DNA of 64,000 bases, taken from Buttiauxella agrestis ATCC 33320. Lineage in GTDB: Bacteria; Pseudomonadota; Gammaproteobacteria; Enterobacterales; Enterobacteriaceae. A program made the position numbers and the translations under genes. Below the pieces are notes generated by a model. It was given only the letters and a program-made list of their open reading frames with translations, was not told the DNA's origin and did not search any database. The stretch spans positions 1,550,001 through 1,614,000 of the forward strand of contig JALKFA010000001.1 in assembly GCA_024169445.1 (NCBI GenBank), read 5' to 3'. This document shows positions 55,783 to 64,000 of this stretch, piece by piece (positions within the stretch are counted from its first letter, which is position 1; the number at the start of each line of letters is the position of its first letter).

Positions 55783-56783
55783 TGGCTGGTTATCAACCCC
55801 CCTTTAGTGTCACGCCATCAATTATTAATCGTGTGGTTGAAATAGGTGAGTTGCTAGGTCGATGGGCGGCTCATGCGGAACAAGCCTCTCCAATGCTGCG
55901 CAAAGAAAACCGTATTCGCACCATTCAGGCATCGCTAGCCATTGAGCACAATAGCCTTTCCACAGAGCAGGTTTCTGCGATTATGGACGGCAAACGAGTA
56001 CTGGCACCGGCAAAAGATATTCAGGAAGTCCGTAATGCCATTCTTGCTTATGAAGCGATGTCTTCATGGAAAAGCGAAAGTATCCAGGATCTGCTCGCGG
56101 CGCAGCGGATTTTAATGATGGGTTTAGTGGATATTCCAGGGCAATTCAGAAGCGGAAATGTTGGGGTCTACAGGGATGAACAGTTAATCCATATGGCCCC
56201 ACCAGCCAACCAGGTTTCACGTTTAGTGTCTGATTTACTGCGCTGGTTGCATGAAACAGAAGTACATCCGCTGATCGCCAGTTCTATTTTTCACTATGAA
56301 TTTGAGTTTATACATCCTTTCGCCGATGGAAATGGGCGAATGGGGCGGCTATGGCAAACGTTAATTCTTAGCGAGTGGCGTGAAGAACTGGCATGGTTGC
56401 CCGTAGAAACCATCATTCATCATCAGCAGCAGAGCTATTATCGGGTATTGGGTGAATGTGACCGGGTTAGTGACTGCACTGCGTTTATCGATTTCATGCT
56501 CGAGACATTAATTGAAGGTCTGAGCGAAGGTATTGCGACTCAACAAGGCATAACCGCCAAAGTGGCGGAAGAAATGGCGGAAGAAGTGGCGGAAGAAATG
56601 AATGCTAGTGAATCCCGACTGCTTGCCATTTTAGCCGACAAACCCACCGCAACCGTTACTGAACTGGTCGCGGTGTTGGGTTGCAGCCGCAGAACGATCG
56701 AACGAAACATTAAGTCGTTACAGGGCAAAGGAAGGCTTCAGCGGGTAGGAGCAACAAAGAAAGGTTTTTGGCAAGTGATGTAA
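55782..56783 (+). CDS. Fic-domain adenylyltransferase with C-terminal HTH
   Basis: A 333-residue Fic protein. The catalytic loop HPFADGNGRMGR (188-199) is complete, so AMP transfer to a target hydroxyl is expected. An N-terminal candidate inhibitory helix SLAIEHNSLS (51-60) carries the glutamate (E55) that in class II Fic proteins blocks ATP binding, so activity is probably self-restrained. A Glu-rich repeat VAEEMAEEVAEEM (about 264-276) joins it to a winged-helix domain (TATVTELVAVLGCSRRTIERNIKSLQ). It is translationally coupled to the sugar kinase (TAATG), an unusual pairing. The target is unknown; no antitoxin-like FicT/FicA partner is seen. Confidence 0.9.
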   Translation: MAGYQPPFSVTPSIINRVVEIGELLGRWAAHAEQASPMLRKENRIRTIQASLAIEHNSLSTEQVSAIMDGKRVLAPAKDIQEVRNAILAYEAMSSWKSESIQDLLAAQRILMMGLVDIPGQFRSGNVGVYRDEQLIHMAPPANQVSRLVSDLLRWLHETEVHPLIASSIFHYEFEFIHPFADGNGRMGRLWQTLILSEWREELAWLPVETIIHHQQQSYYRVLGECDRVSDCTAFIDFMLETLIEGLSEGIATQQGITAKVAEEMAEEVAEEMNASESRLLAILADKPTATVTELVAVLGCSRRTIERNIKSLQGKGRLQRVGATKKGFWQVM

Positions 56784-56827
56784 AGAGGTGTGGCACAAAC
56801 CACACCTTTCAGACGATTCAATATCTC

Positions 56828-58222
56828 TTACCCTGCCGCTAATTTATATCCCCGCAACCGGCTCACGCTCAGCGCGATGGCTAAAACCGTGGCGATGACG
56901 GCTACCCACAAGCTGATTTGCACGGCGCTGTTCTGCGCATAAAGCGACATAAACACGCCCACAAATGCCGCACCGAGGCACTGGCCGAAGGTGCGCATTA
57001 TTGCCAGCACGCCTGAAGCGTAGCCGCTGTTTTCGCGTGAGGCATTGGAGAGCATTTCTCTGTTGTTCGGGCTTTGGAAGCAGCCAAAACCGATTCCGCA
57101 TAACAGGCTACGCAGGCAGATATCCCACGCCTGAGCGTGTTCCGGGAGCATCGCCAGCAATGCCAGGCCAACCGCAAAAATGCTCAAGCCAATGGTGGAA
57201 ATGATCGCCGCTGAATAGCGGTCGGCAAGACGTCCGGCATGGGGTGCGGCCAGAATAATGCCGATGGGCCACGGTGTGAAAAGCAGTGCCGAAACCAGCG
57301 CGCTGTAACCGTAAACGCTCTGAAACAGGAAGGGCAGCGCGATAAAAGTTATCCCCTGGCTGACAAAAGACGCTAAAGAAGTGAGCGCTGCCAGCGAGAA
57401 TCGGGAAGAGGCAAACATGTTGAGCGGGAGCAGCGGTTTTGTGGCGCGGCGTTGAACCCAGATGAACGCCATTCCGGTAAAAATCGCGATGCCACCGTAA
57501 ATCAATGCGGTTATCAGGTCGCTATTTCCCTGATGTGTAAAGGCATCGGCGGCCATCACCAGGGCGCCTAACGCAACGGCGGAAAGCACGGCTCCAGCGT
57601 AATCAAACGGTTCACGCTTTAACGCCGGATTATGGGGAACCGCGCGCAGAGTGAGTATCACAGCCATGATTCCCAACGGAATATTTATCGCAAACAGCCA
57701 TTGCCAACTCAATGCCGAAAGTAAGGTTCCACCCAGAATAGGCGCGATGGCGGTGCTGGTGCCAATCAGTAATGCGTTCAGGCCGAGGATGCGTCCGAGC
57801 AGGCGGTTGGGGAAAACCGAGCGCAGGATTGCCGGGCCAATGCTTAAGGTCGCGGCACCGCCGATACCTTGCAATACGCGCATAATGACCAGCATTTCCA
57901 GTGATGACGACAGCGCACAACCGACGGATGCCAGAGTAAAAACGCTGAGTCCGAAGGTGAAGATGGCACGGAACCCAAGACGGCTGGAAAGTGCCGCAAA
58001 GATCGCCAGCGTCATCGCTGCGGATAACAAATAGCCGTTCGCCACCCAGACGGTAGCGCCGACGGAGGCGTTAAGTGAGCGGGCGATTTGCGGCAGCGCA
58101 ATGTTAATCATCGAGCCGTCGAACACGACCATCGCTGCCATAGTCATCACTGCTACCATTGCTAAGCCGCGCTCGCGACCTGGTAATCCTTCATCGCCGG
58201 GTTGATCGGTAAATAACGCCAT
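56828..58222 (-). CDS. MFS drug/solute exporter, DHA2-type
   Basis: A 464-residue, roughly 14-helix major facilitator protein resembling the EmrB/QacA (DHA2) family. FDGSMINIALPQIARSLNAS is the helix 1 motif (D1-type), LSSRLGFRAIFTFG is motif A, and VLQGIGGAATLSIGPAILRSVFP is motif B/C-like. The substrate is unknown; such pumps export amphipathic drugs or metabolites. Divergent from a LysR gene (121 bases between starts), which probably regulates it. There is no EmrA-type membrane-fusion partner. Confidence 0.88.
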   Translation of the reverse strand: MALFTDQPGDEGLPGRERGLAMVAVMTMAAMVVFDGSMINIALPQIARSLNASVGATVWVANGYLLSAAMTLAIFAALSSRLGFRAIFTFGLSVFTLASVGCALSSSLEMLVIMRVLQGIGGAATLSIGPAILRSVFPNRLLGRILGLNALLIGTSTAIAPILGGTLLSALSWQWLFAINIPLGIMAVILTLRAVPHNPALKREPFDYAGAVLSAVALGALVMAADAFTHQGNSDLITALIYGGIAIFTGMAFIWVQRRATKPLLPLNMFASSRFSLAALTSLASFVSQGITFIALPFLFQSVYGYSALVSALLFTPWPIGIILAAPHAGRLADRYSAAIISTIGLSIFAVGLALLAMLPEHAQAWDICLRSLLCGIGFGCFQSPNNREMLSNASRENSGYASGVLAIMRTFGQCLGAAFVGVFMSLYAQNSAVQISLWVAVIATVLAIALSVSRLRGYKLAAG

Positions 58223-58343
58223 CGGTTAAAGTTCTCTTTCGCAGGTTGATGGCGCAAATATAGCGGTGCCTAAGATGTGGCGGAAGATGCAGCATTTGCA
58301 TTAATAACCTGCACCAAACGCCTTCTCTGGTTACTATGACGTT

Positions 58344-59273
58344 ATGAACGAACCCGATCTGAACTTACTGATTGCTTTAGATGTGCTTCTGGCGGAAGGA
58401 AGTGTGGCGAGTGCTGCGCGCCGTCTGGGCTTAAGTGCCTCAGCGATGAGCCGCACGTTAAGTCGGCTTCGTGCCACCACCGGCGACCCGCTACTGGTGC
58501 GCGCCGGGCGTAACATGGTGCTGACACCTTATGCCGAGGAGATCCGCGAGCGCACGCAAAATGCGGTGTTTGAAGCGCGGGCGATACTGCGCCCGTCTTC
58601 AAGCGCGCTCAATCTTGCCACGCTTGAGCGCAGTTTTACTCTGCGGACTAACGCCGGGTTTATCGAGATTTTTGGTGCCGCATTGATTGCCGCGGCTGCT
58701 GCTGTCGCGCCTTTAGTGCAACTGCGTTTTATGCCCAAACCGGAGAAAACAGCGAAGTATTTGCGCGAAGGTTTGATTGACCTTGAGGTCGGCGTGCTCG
58801 GTGAGATGGGGCCGGAAATACGGCTCACCACGCTGTATCGCGATAAGTTTGTTGGTGTGGTCAGGAAAGGGCATTCGCTGGAACAGTATGGGGAAATAAC
58901 GGCTGCGAAGTATGCCGCGTTGGGGCATGTGGTGGTTTCCCGCCATGAACGTGGAACCGGCCCGGTGGATGTATTGCTGGCTGAGCTTAATTTAGAACGC
59001 AAGATTGTGGCGATGGTGCCGGGCTTCCCTGCGGCGCTGGCGGTGGCTCAAGCGTCTGATTTGGTGGCGTTGGTTCCGGCGACGTTTTTGTTAAATCAGC
59101 CAGGATTGAATGGGAACTCAGGGGAAGCGAGATTGTTTGTTTTTGAGCTGCCGGTGAAAACCAATGAGATTACGGTGTCGTTGATGTGGCATCCACGTTC
59201 GGAAGCCGACCCCGCGCATCAATGGTTGCGGCAGTTGGTGTTGAAGGTTTGTCGCGAGAAATTGCCGGGATGA
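58344..59273 (+). CDS. LysR-family transcriptional regulator
   Basis: A 309-residue LTTR. The N-terminal HTH covers LNLLIALDVLLAEGSVASAARRLGLSASAMSRTLSRLRATTGDPLLVR (about 5-52). A periplasmic-binding-like effector domain begins near residue 90 (LERSFTLRTNAGF). NodD/PcpR-like LEVGVLGEMGPEIR and GTGPVDVLLAEL are visible. It is divergent from the DHA2 exporter and most likely controls it; the inducer is unknown. Confidence 0.9.
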   Translation: MNEPDLNLLIALDVLLAEGSVASAARRLGLSASAMSRTLSRLRATTGDPLLVRAGRNMVLTPYAEEIRERTQNAVFEARAILRPSSSALNLATLERSFTLRTNAGFIEIFGAALIAAAAAVAPLVQLRFMPKPEKTAKYLREGLIDLEVGVLGEMGPEIRLTTLYRDKFVGVVRKGHSLEQYGEITAAKYAALGHVVVSRHERGTGPVDVLLAELNLERKIVAMVPGFPAALAVAQASDLVALVPATFLLNQPGLNGNSGEARLFVFELPVKTNEITVSLMWHPRSEADPAHQWLRQLVLKVCREKLPG

Positions 59274-59280
59274 GGCTGGT

Positions 59281-59350
59281 GTTGGATGGCGCTGCGCTTA
59301 TCCAACCTACAAAATCGGTAGGGCGGATAAGCGTTGGCGTCATCCGCCAT
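59281..59350. repeat. REP-like palindromic pair between LysR and garD
   Basis: GTTGGATGGCGCTGCGCTTATCCAACCTAC followed by GGTAGGGCGGATAAGCGTTGGCGTCATCCGCC. A further copy of the dispersed REP-like pair, in the 88-base convergent gap between LysR and garD. Confidence 0.78.
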
Positions 59351-59361
59351 TTTTCAAAAAA

Positions 59362-60933
59362 TCAGGTCACCGGCGCTGGGTTAAACACCGCCAAAGCATT
59401 GTGCAGCCCCCACTGATCCGAGAAGGTTTTCTTGCGTCCACTCGCGACATCAAGAATAAATTTGAACAATTCCCAGCCGACATCCTCAATGGTCGCTTCA
59501 CCCGTGGCGATAGTACCGGCGTTGATATCCATTAAGTCGTACCAACGGTTTGCCAGGGCGGTACGGGTGGCCATTTTAATCACCGGAACCGCAAGCAAGC
59601 CGTATGGTGTGCCGCGACCGGTGGTGAACACTTGCACCGTAATGCCCGATGCGACCTGTTGCGTGCCGCAGACGAAATCACTGGCCGGTGTTGCCGCGAA
59701 AATGAGGCCGCGTTTGGTTGGGCGTTGCCCTGGAGAAAGCACTTCAACAATCGCGCTTTGCCCTGATTTGGCAATGGAACCGAGCGCTTTTTCCACTACG
59801 TTTGCCAGGCCACCTTTTTTGTTGCCCGGCGATGGGTTAGCGCTGCGGTCGGTTTTACCCATATCGAGATAGTTGTCGTACCATTCCATCTCTTCAAGCA
59901 GGCGTTTGCCGACTTCTTCATTGATGGCGCGTGGGGTTAACAGGTGAATGGCGTCGCGCACTTCGGTGACTTCAGAGAACATCACCGTGCCGCCACAGCG
60001 CACTAACAAGTCAGAGGCAAAACCTACTGCCGGGTTAGCCGTCACACCGGAGAACGCATCGCTACCGCCGCACTGCATACCGACCACCAGGTCAGACGCC
60101 GGGCAGGTTTCGCGCTGGCGCTGGTTCAGTTTCACTAAGTGGCGCTCAGCGACCGTCAGAATGTCGTCGACCATTGATTTAAAACCGACGTGGTGTTCGT
60201 CTTGCAGGCGCACAATGCTGGCATCGCTAACGTTAATCGCTTGCACGTCGTCGGTGCCTTCGAGCAGGCGCTCAGGCTGCAATTTTTCGCAACCCAGGCC
60301 AATCACCATAATTTCGCCGCCAAAGTTCGGGTTCAGAGAAATATTATGGATGGTGCGAATAGGGATAACCGCTGCAGGGGCGTTGATCGCCACGCCACAG
60401 CCATAAAGGTGGTTCAGGCCGACCACGCCATCAACATTCGGGTAGCGCGGTAGCAAATCACGTTCAATAATTTTGATGACATAATCCACCACGCCAGCAA
60501 CGCAATGGACGCTGGTGGTGATGCCAAGCAGGTTCTTGGTACCGACACTGCCGTCTGCATTGCGATAACCTTCAAAGGTATAACCTTCCAGCGGCGGCAA
60601 AGGTTCCGGCACTTTGGTCGCTAATGGCAGCGTGTGGAGTGGTGGCGCTTTTGGTAATTCCACCAGTGATTCGTCAATCCAGCTACCGCGTGGAATATCA
60701 CGCACCGCGTAACCGATCACTTCACCATAACGGACGATTTCACCGTGTGCGGGAATATCAACCAGTGCAGCTTTATGGCCTTGCGGGATATGTTCGATTA
60801 ATTCCAGACCATCCGGGAAACGCGTACCGGCTTTCAGGCCGTTATCATTAACAATAATAGCGACATTATCTGTCTCATGAACTTTTATATAAAAGGAGCC
60901 AGGGGGTTGTTGTTTAATTTCTATATTTGACAT
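59362..60933 (-). CDS. garD: Galactarate dehydratase
   Basis: A 523-residue UxaA/GarD-family enzyme (E. coli length) that dehydrates galactarate to 5-keto-4-deoxy-D-glucarate. The N-terminal SAF domain covers about 1-100 ([20 protein letters not shown]). The catalytic part includes [32 protein letters not shown] and [20 protein letters not shown]. Divergent from garP across a 348-base control region, as in E. coli. Confidence 0.97.
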   Translation of the reverse strand: MSNIEIKQQPPGSFYIKVHETDNVAIIVNDNGLKAGTRFPDGLELIEHIPQGHKAALVDIPAHGEIVRYGEVIGYAVRDIPRGSWIDESLVELPKAPPLHTLPLATKVPEPLPPLEGYTFEGYRNADGSVGTKNLLGITTSVHCVAGVVDYVIKIIERDLLPRYPNVDGVVGLNHLYGCGVAINAPAAVIPIRTIHNISLNPNFGGEIMVIGLGCEKLQPERLLEGTDDVQAINVSDASIVRLQDEHHVGFKSMVDDILTVAERHLVKLNQRQRETCPASDLVVGMQCGGSDAFSGVTANPAVGFASDLLVRCGGTVMFSEVTEVRDAIHLLTPRAINEEVGKRLLEEMEWYDNYLDMGKTDRSANPSPGNKKGGLANVVEKALGSIAKSGQSAIVEVLSPGQRPTKRGLIFAATPASDFVCGTQQVASGITVQVFTTGRGTPYGLLAVPVIKMATRTALANRWYDLMDINAGTIATGEATIEDVGWELFKFILDVASGRKKTFSDQWGLHNALAVFNPAPVT

Positions 60934-61281
60934 TGTCGCTATTCTCCAGGATTTTTCTAATCGTGACTTCTCACAAGCTAAATAAAGAATGTCAGTCCGT
61001 GAGAAATAAAAATGTGAGCGAGATCACTTTATATTGTGACGCCTAATCTGGAGGGGTAGGCAATCAATGAAATTGTGCAATACCCCCCACAAACATGTGC
61101 ATAGGTTTAACTATTTATTGTTTTTCATGTCATTAATTGGGCGGATGCCTAATGTCCATTGAGTTATTGGTGGCTATACTGTGTTGCATATATTAAGCAG
61201 TGCCATCCCGAAATATAATTTATTAATATCATATTAAATAAAAATCCTTGAATAAAGTACCCGCAACAGAGGATGTAAAAA
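60934..61281. promoter_or_regulatory. garD-garP divergent control region with a CRP site at 61013-61028
   Basis: TGTGA-GCGAGA-TCACT (61013-61028) matches nine of the ten conserved CRP half-site bases, and fits catabolite control of both directions. The garP side is AT-rich up to the start codon with GAGG as ribosome site. In E. coli CdaR activates these genes; I cannot identify its site by eye. No gene fits in the gap. Confidence 0.65.
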
Positions 61282-62613
61282 ATGATTTTGGATACAGCCA
61301 TTGAGTCTAAAAAAGGTAAGCATACGCGATACCTAATATTATTAATTATCTTTATTGTGACGACGATTAACTATGCGGATCGCGCCACACTTTCTATTGC
61401 AGGTACTGAAGTTGCTAAAGAATTACAACTCAGTGCAATCTCAATGGGTTATATTTTCTCAGCATTTGGCTGGGCTTACCTGCTGATGCAAATCCCTGGT
61501 GGCTGGTTGCTTGACCGCTACGGTTCGAAGAAAGTCTACACTTACAGCCTGTTCTTCTGGTCGCTGTTTACCTTTATGCAGGGCTTTGTCGACATGGTAC
61601 CGCTGGCGTATGCGGGTATCTCCATGTTTATCATGCGCTTTATGCTCGGTTTCTCTGAAGCACCTTCTTTCCCGGCGAACGCCCGTATTGTTGCGGCCTG
61701 GTTCCCCACCAAAGAACGCGGCACCGCATCTGCGATTTTTAACTCTGCACAGTATTTCTCGCTGGCGTTGTTCTCCCCATTACTCGGTTGGCTGACCTTT
61801 GCCTGGGGCTGGGAACACGTGTTTACCGTAATGGGCGGTATCGGTTTTGTGCTGACTTTCCTGTGGGTGAAGTTTATCCATAACCCGACTGACCACCCGC
61901 GTATGTCAAAAGAAGAACTGGATTACATCACTAAAGGCGGTGCAGTGGTCGATATGGACCACAAAAAACCAGGTGCCGTGGTTGAGGGGCCAAAACTTCA
62001 TTACATCAAACAATTACTGACTAACCGCATGATGCTGGGCGTGTTCTTCGGCCAGTACTTTATCAACACCATTACCTGGTTCTTCCTGACCTGGTTCCCG
62101 ATTTACCTGGTGCAAGATAAAGGTATGTCGATTCTGAAAGTGGGGATGGTGGCTTCTATTCCGGCTCTGTGTGGCTTCGCTGGCGGGGTGTTGGGCGGCG
62201 TATTCTCAGATTCGTTAATCAAACGCGGTTACTCACTGACTGTTGCTCGTAAGATACCGATTGTGCTCGGAATGTTGCTGGCTTCCACCATCATTCTTTG
62301 TAACTACACCGACAGTACCGCGCTGGTTATCGCGCTGATGGCATTCGCTTTCTTCGGAAAAGGTTTTGGTGCCCTGGGCTGGCCGGTTATTGCCGACACG
62401 GCTCCAAAAGAGATGGTCGGTCTGTGTGGTGCGGTCTTTAACGTGTTCGGTAACGTGGCTTCTATCGTGACACCACTGGTGATTGGTTACCTGGTTTCTG
62501 AGCTTCACTCCTTCAATGCGGCGCTGATCTTTGTTGGCTGCTCGGCGCTGATGGCAATGGTTTGTTATCTGTTCGTAGTTGGCGACATTAAACGTATGGA
62601 ATTGCAGAAGTAA
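61282..62613 (+). CDS. garP: Galactarate/glucarate MFS transporter
   Basis: A 443-residue 12-helix MFS permease of the anion:cation symporter (phthalate permease-like) family, close to E. coli GarP (444). TINYADRATLSIAGTEVAKELQLS in helix 1 and GWAYLLMQIPGGWLLDRYGSKKVY (motif A) are family marks. It brings in galactarate and glucarate by proton symport. First gene of garPLR(K), 37 bases before garL. Confidence 0.96.
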   Translation: MILDTAIESKKGKHTRYLILLIIFIVTTINYADRATLSIAGTEVAKELQLSAISMGYIFSAFGWAYLLMQIPGGWLLDRYGSKKVYTYSLFFWSLFTFMQGFVDMVPLAYAGISMFIMRFMLGFSEAPSFPANARIVAAWFPTKERGTASAIFNSAQYFSLALFSPLLGWLTFAWGWEHVFTVMGGIGFVLTFLWVKFIHNPTDHPRMSKEELDYITKGGAVVDMDHKKPGAVVEGPKLHYIKQLLTNRMMLGVFFGQYFINTITWFFLTWFPIYLVQDKGMSILKVGMVASIPALCGFAGGVLGGVFSDSLIKRGYSLTVARKIPIVLGMLLASTIILCNYTDSTALVIALMAFAFFGKGFGALGWPVIADTAPKEMVGLCGAVFNVFGNVASIVTPLVIGYLVSELHSFNAALIFVGCSALMAMVCYLFVVGDIKRMELQK

Positions 62614-62650
62614 TTCTCTCAACAGATAACTGAATAAATAAGGGCAACAG

Positions 62651-63421
62651 ATGAATAACAACGTTTTCCCCAACAAATTCAAAGCGGCACTGGCAGCACA
62701 TCAGACGCAAATCGGTTGCTGGTCTGCACTGGCAAACCCTATCAGTACTGAAGTGTTGGGGCTGGCAGGGTTCGACTGGATTGTGCTGGATGGCGAACAT
62801 GCGCCAAACGACATCACCACTTTTATCCCGCAACTGATGGCGTTAAAGGGTAGCGAAAGTGCGGCGGTGGTTCGTGCACCAACTAACGACCCGGTGGTTA
62901 TCAAGCGCTTGCTGGATATTGGTTTCTACAACTTCCTGATTCCGTTTGTGGAAACCCAGCCGGAAGCGGCGCTGGCGGTGTCTTCAACCCGCTATCCACC
63001 GGAAGGGATTCGCGGCGTGTCTGTTTCGCATCGCGCCAATATGTTTGGCACCGTGCCGGACTACTTCGCACAGTCCAACAAGAACATCACGATTCTGGTG
63101 CAAATCGAAAGCCAGCAGGGTGTGGATAACGTTGATGCGATTGCCGCGACTGACGGCGTGGACGGCATTTTTGTCGGGCCAAGTGATTTGGCGGCGGCGT
63201 TGGGCCATTTGGGTAATGCCTCGCATCCGGAAGTGCAACATTGCATCCAACACATCTTTGCTCGTGCTAAAGCGCACGGTAAACCAGCCGGGATTCTGGC
63301 ACCCGTTGAAGCGGATGCGCGCCGTTATCTGGAATGGGGCGCCACCTTTGTGGCCGTTGGCAGCGATTTAGGCTGCTTCCGCTCTGCAACGCAGAAACTC
63401 GCTGATTCTTTTAAAAAATAA
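62651..63421 (+). CDS. garL: 5-keto-4-deoxy-D-glucarate aldolase
   Basis: A 256-residue HpcH/HpaI class II aldolase (E. coli length) that splits 5-keto-4-deoxyglucarate (or 2-keto-3-deoxyglucarate) into pyruvate and tartronate semialdehyde. LDGEHAPND (catalytic His near residue 50), [13 protein letters not shown] (metal ligand Glu) and [14 protein letters not shown] (metal ligand Asp) are present. The tartronate semialdehyde passes to GarR, encoded 27 bases downstream. Confidence 0.97.
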   Translation: MNNNVFPNKFKAALAAHQTQIGCWSALANPISTEVLGLAGFDWIVLDGEHAPNDITTFIPQLMALKGSESAAVVRAPTNDPVVIKRLLDIGFYNFLIPFVETQPEAALAVSSTRYPPEGIRGVSVSHRANMFGTVPDYFAQSNKNITILVQIESQQGVDNVDAIAATDGVDGIFVGPSDLAAALGHLGNASHPEVQHCIQHIFARAKAHGKPAGILAPVEADARRYLEWGATFVAVGSDLGCFRSATQKLADSFKK

Positions 63422-63448
63422 CCACCATTTAAAGAGAGAGACTGAATT

Positions 63449-64000
63449 ATGACACTGAAAGTTGGGTTTATTGGCCTGGGTATCATGGGCAAACCAATGA
63501 GTAAAAACCTCATCAAAGCTGGTTATTCGCTGGTGGTTGCCGACCGTAATCCAGAGGTTATTGCTGAAATTATTGCGGCGGGTGCCGAAACCGCAGCCAC
63601 GCCTAAAGATATTGCCGAGCAGTGTGATGTGATCATCACCATGCTGCCTAACTCCCCGCATGTGAAAGAAGTGGCACTGGGCGCGAACGGTATTATTGAA
63701 GGGGCAAAACCGGGCACTGTGGTTATCGATATGAGTTCTATCGCGCCACTGGCAAGCCGTGAAATCAGCGAAGCGCTGAAAGCCAAAGGTATCGACATGC
63801 TGGATGCACCGGTCAGCGGTGGCGAGCCAAAAGCTATCGAAGGCACGTTGTCTGTGATGGTTGGCGGCGACAAAGCGATTTTTGACAAGTACTACGACCT
63901 GCTGAAATCCATGGCCGGTTCCGTGGTGCATACCGGCGATATCGGTGCCGGCAACGTCACCAAACTGGCAAACCAGGTGATTGTAGCGCTGAACATTGCG
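63449..64000 (+). CDS. garR: Tartronate semialdehyde reductase (3' end beyond window)
   Basis: The first 184 codons of GarR, open to the last base. The ATG at 63449 follows an AGAGAGAGA ribosome site and opens the beta-hydroxyacid dehydrogenase sequence MTLKVGFIGLGIMGKPMSKN, with NAD(P) motif GxGxMG. DAPVSGGEPKAIEGTL (about 117-132) is the substrate-binding signature, and NVTKLANQ supplies the catalytic lysine. It reduces tartronate semialdehyde to D-glycerate for GarK, expected just outside the window. Confidence 0.96.
   Translation, partial: MTLKVGFIGLGIMGKPMSKNLIKAGYSLVVADRNPEVIAEIIAAGAETAATPKDIAEQCDVIITMLPNSPHVKEVALGANGIIEGAKPGTVVIDMSSIAPLASREISEALKAKGIDMLDAPVSGGEPKAIEGTLSVMVGGDKAIFDKYYDLLKSMAGSVVHTGDIGAGNVTKLANQVIVALNIA

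Overview
The window is chromosomal DNA from a member of the Enterobacteriaceae. The evidence is E. coli/Salmonella-type orthologues of the usual lengths in conserved order: tamB-ytfP, ppa, ytfQRT-yjfF, fbp, mpl, yjgA, pmbA, cybC; then dolP-diaA-yraN-lpoA divergent from rsmI; then a Salmonella-type gat locus; then garD and garPLR. The exact genus cannot be read from the sequence. As I recall E. coli K-12, the first block (about 1-22.1 kb) and the second block (about 39.1-64 kb) lie far apart, so this genome joins them. The join is filled by about 17 kb of accessory genes (22.2-39.1 kb).

Layout. 1-3.7 kb: end of tamB, then ytfP. 3.7-9.4 kb: a reverse-strand oligosaccharide ABC transporter operon with a cytoplasmic GH-A clan glycosidase, sitting where I recall chpSB in E. 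coli. 9.4-14.9 kb: ppa, then the galactofuranose/galactose transporter ytfQRT-yjfF behind a GalR-like operator and a CRP-like site. 14.9-16.5 kb: an extra chemoreceptor. 16.5-17 kb: a 406-bp transposase-less element with Tn5/IS50-like ends and a perfect 9-bp target duplication, inserted into a dispersed hairpin repeat. 17-22.1 kb: fbp, mpl, yjgA, pmbA, cybC. 22.2-23.4 kb: an internally duplicated periplasmic protein and a DinJ/YafQ-type toxin-antitoxin pair. 23.8-26.8 kb: a DctPQM TRAP transporter preceded by a KdgR-like box. 26.8-30.2 kb: an autotransporter. 30.2-31.5 kb: an AT-rich, gene-poor gap holding a relE fragment. 31.5-39.1 kb: a nine-gene cluster (PRD protein, SFCGS protein, DUF4312/4311/4310-type proteins, amidohydrolase, DgaE-like and DgaF-like enzymes, PTS-responsive regulator). 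39.1-43.7 kb: conserved envelope, replication and ribosome genes. 43.9-53.6 kb: a complete galactitol operon (gatZABCDR) joined to a second, fructose-type PTS with a sugar-phosphate kinase and a tagatose-bisphosphate aldolase. 54-56.8 kb: DeoR regulator, ribokinase-family kinase, Fic protein. 56.8-59.3 kb: a DHA2-type exporter divergent from a LysR regulator. 59.3-64 kb: galactarate/glucarate genes garD, garP, garL and the start of garR.

The theme is carbohydrate and sugar-acid scavenging. Galactofuranose, oligosaccharides, a carboxylated TRAP substrate, galactitol/tagatose and galactarate each have an uptake system, and most have the catabolic enzymes beside it. CRP-like sites precede ytfQ, the 31.5-kb cluster and garD/garP, which fits catabolite control. 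The least described system is the 31.5-39.1 kb cluster. It lacks a recognisable EIIC permease but has two membrane proteins of unknown function, two proteins with PTS-like features (PRD histidines, a Cys-Gly-Ser loop) and a three-enzyme route that should end in pyruvate.

Two families of short palindromic repeats (a CCCTCACCC/CTCTCC hairpin family and a REP-like GTAGG-CGGATAAG family) recur in gaps and inside operons. I saw no tRNA, rRNA or CRISPR array. All homology statements come from reading the sequence and from memory of the families; no search was run.
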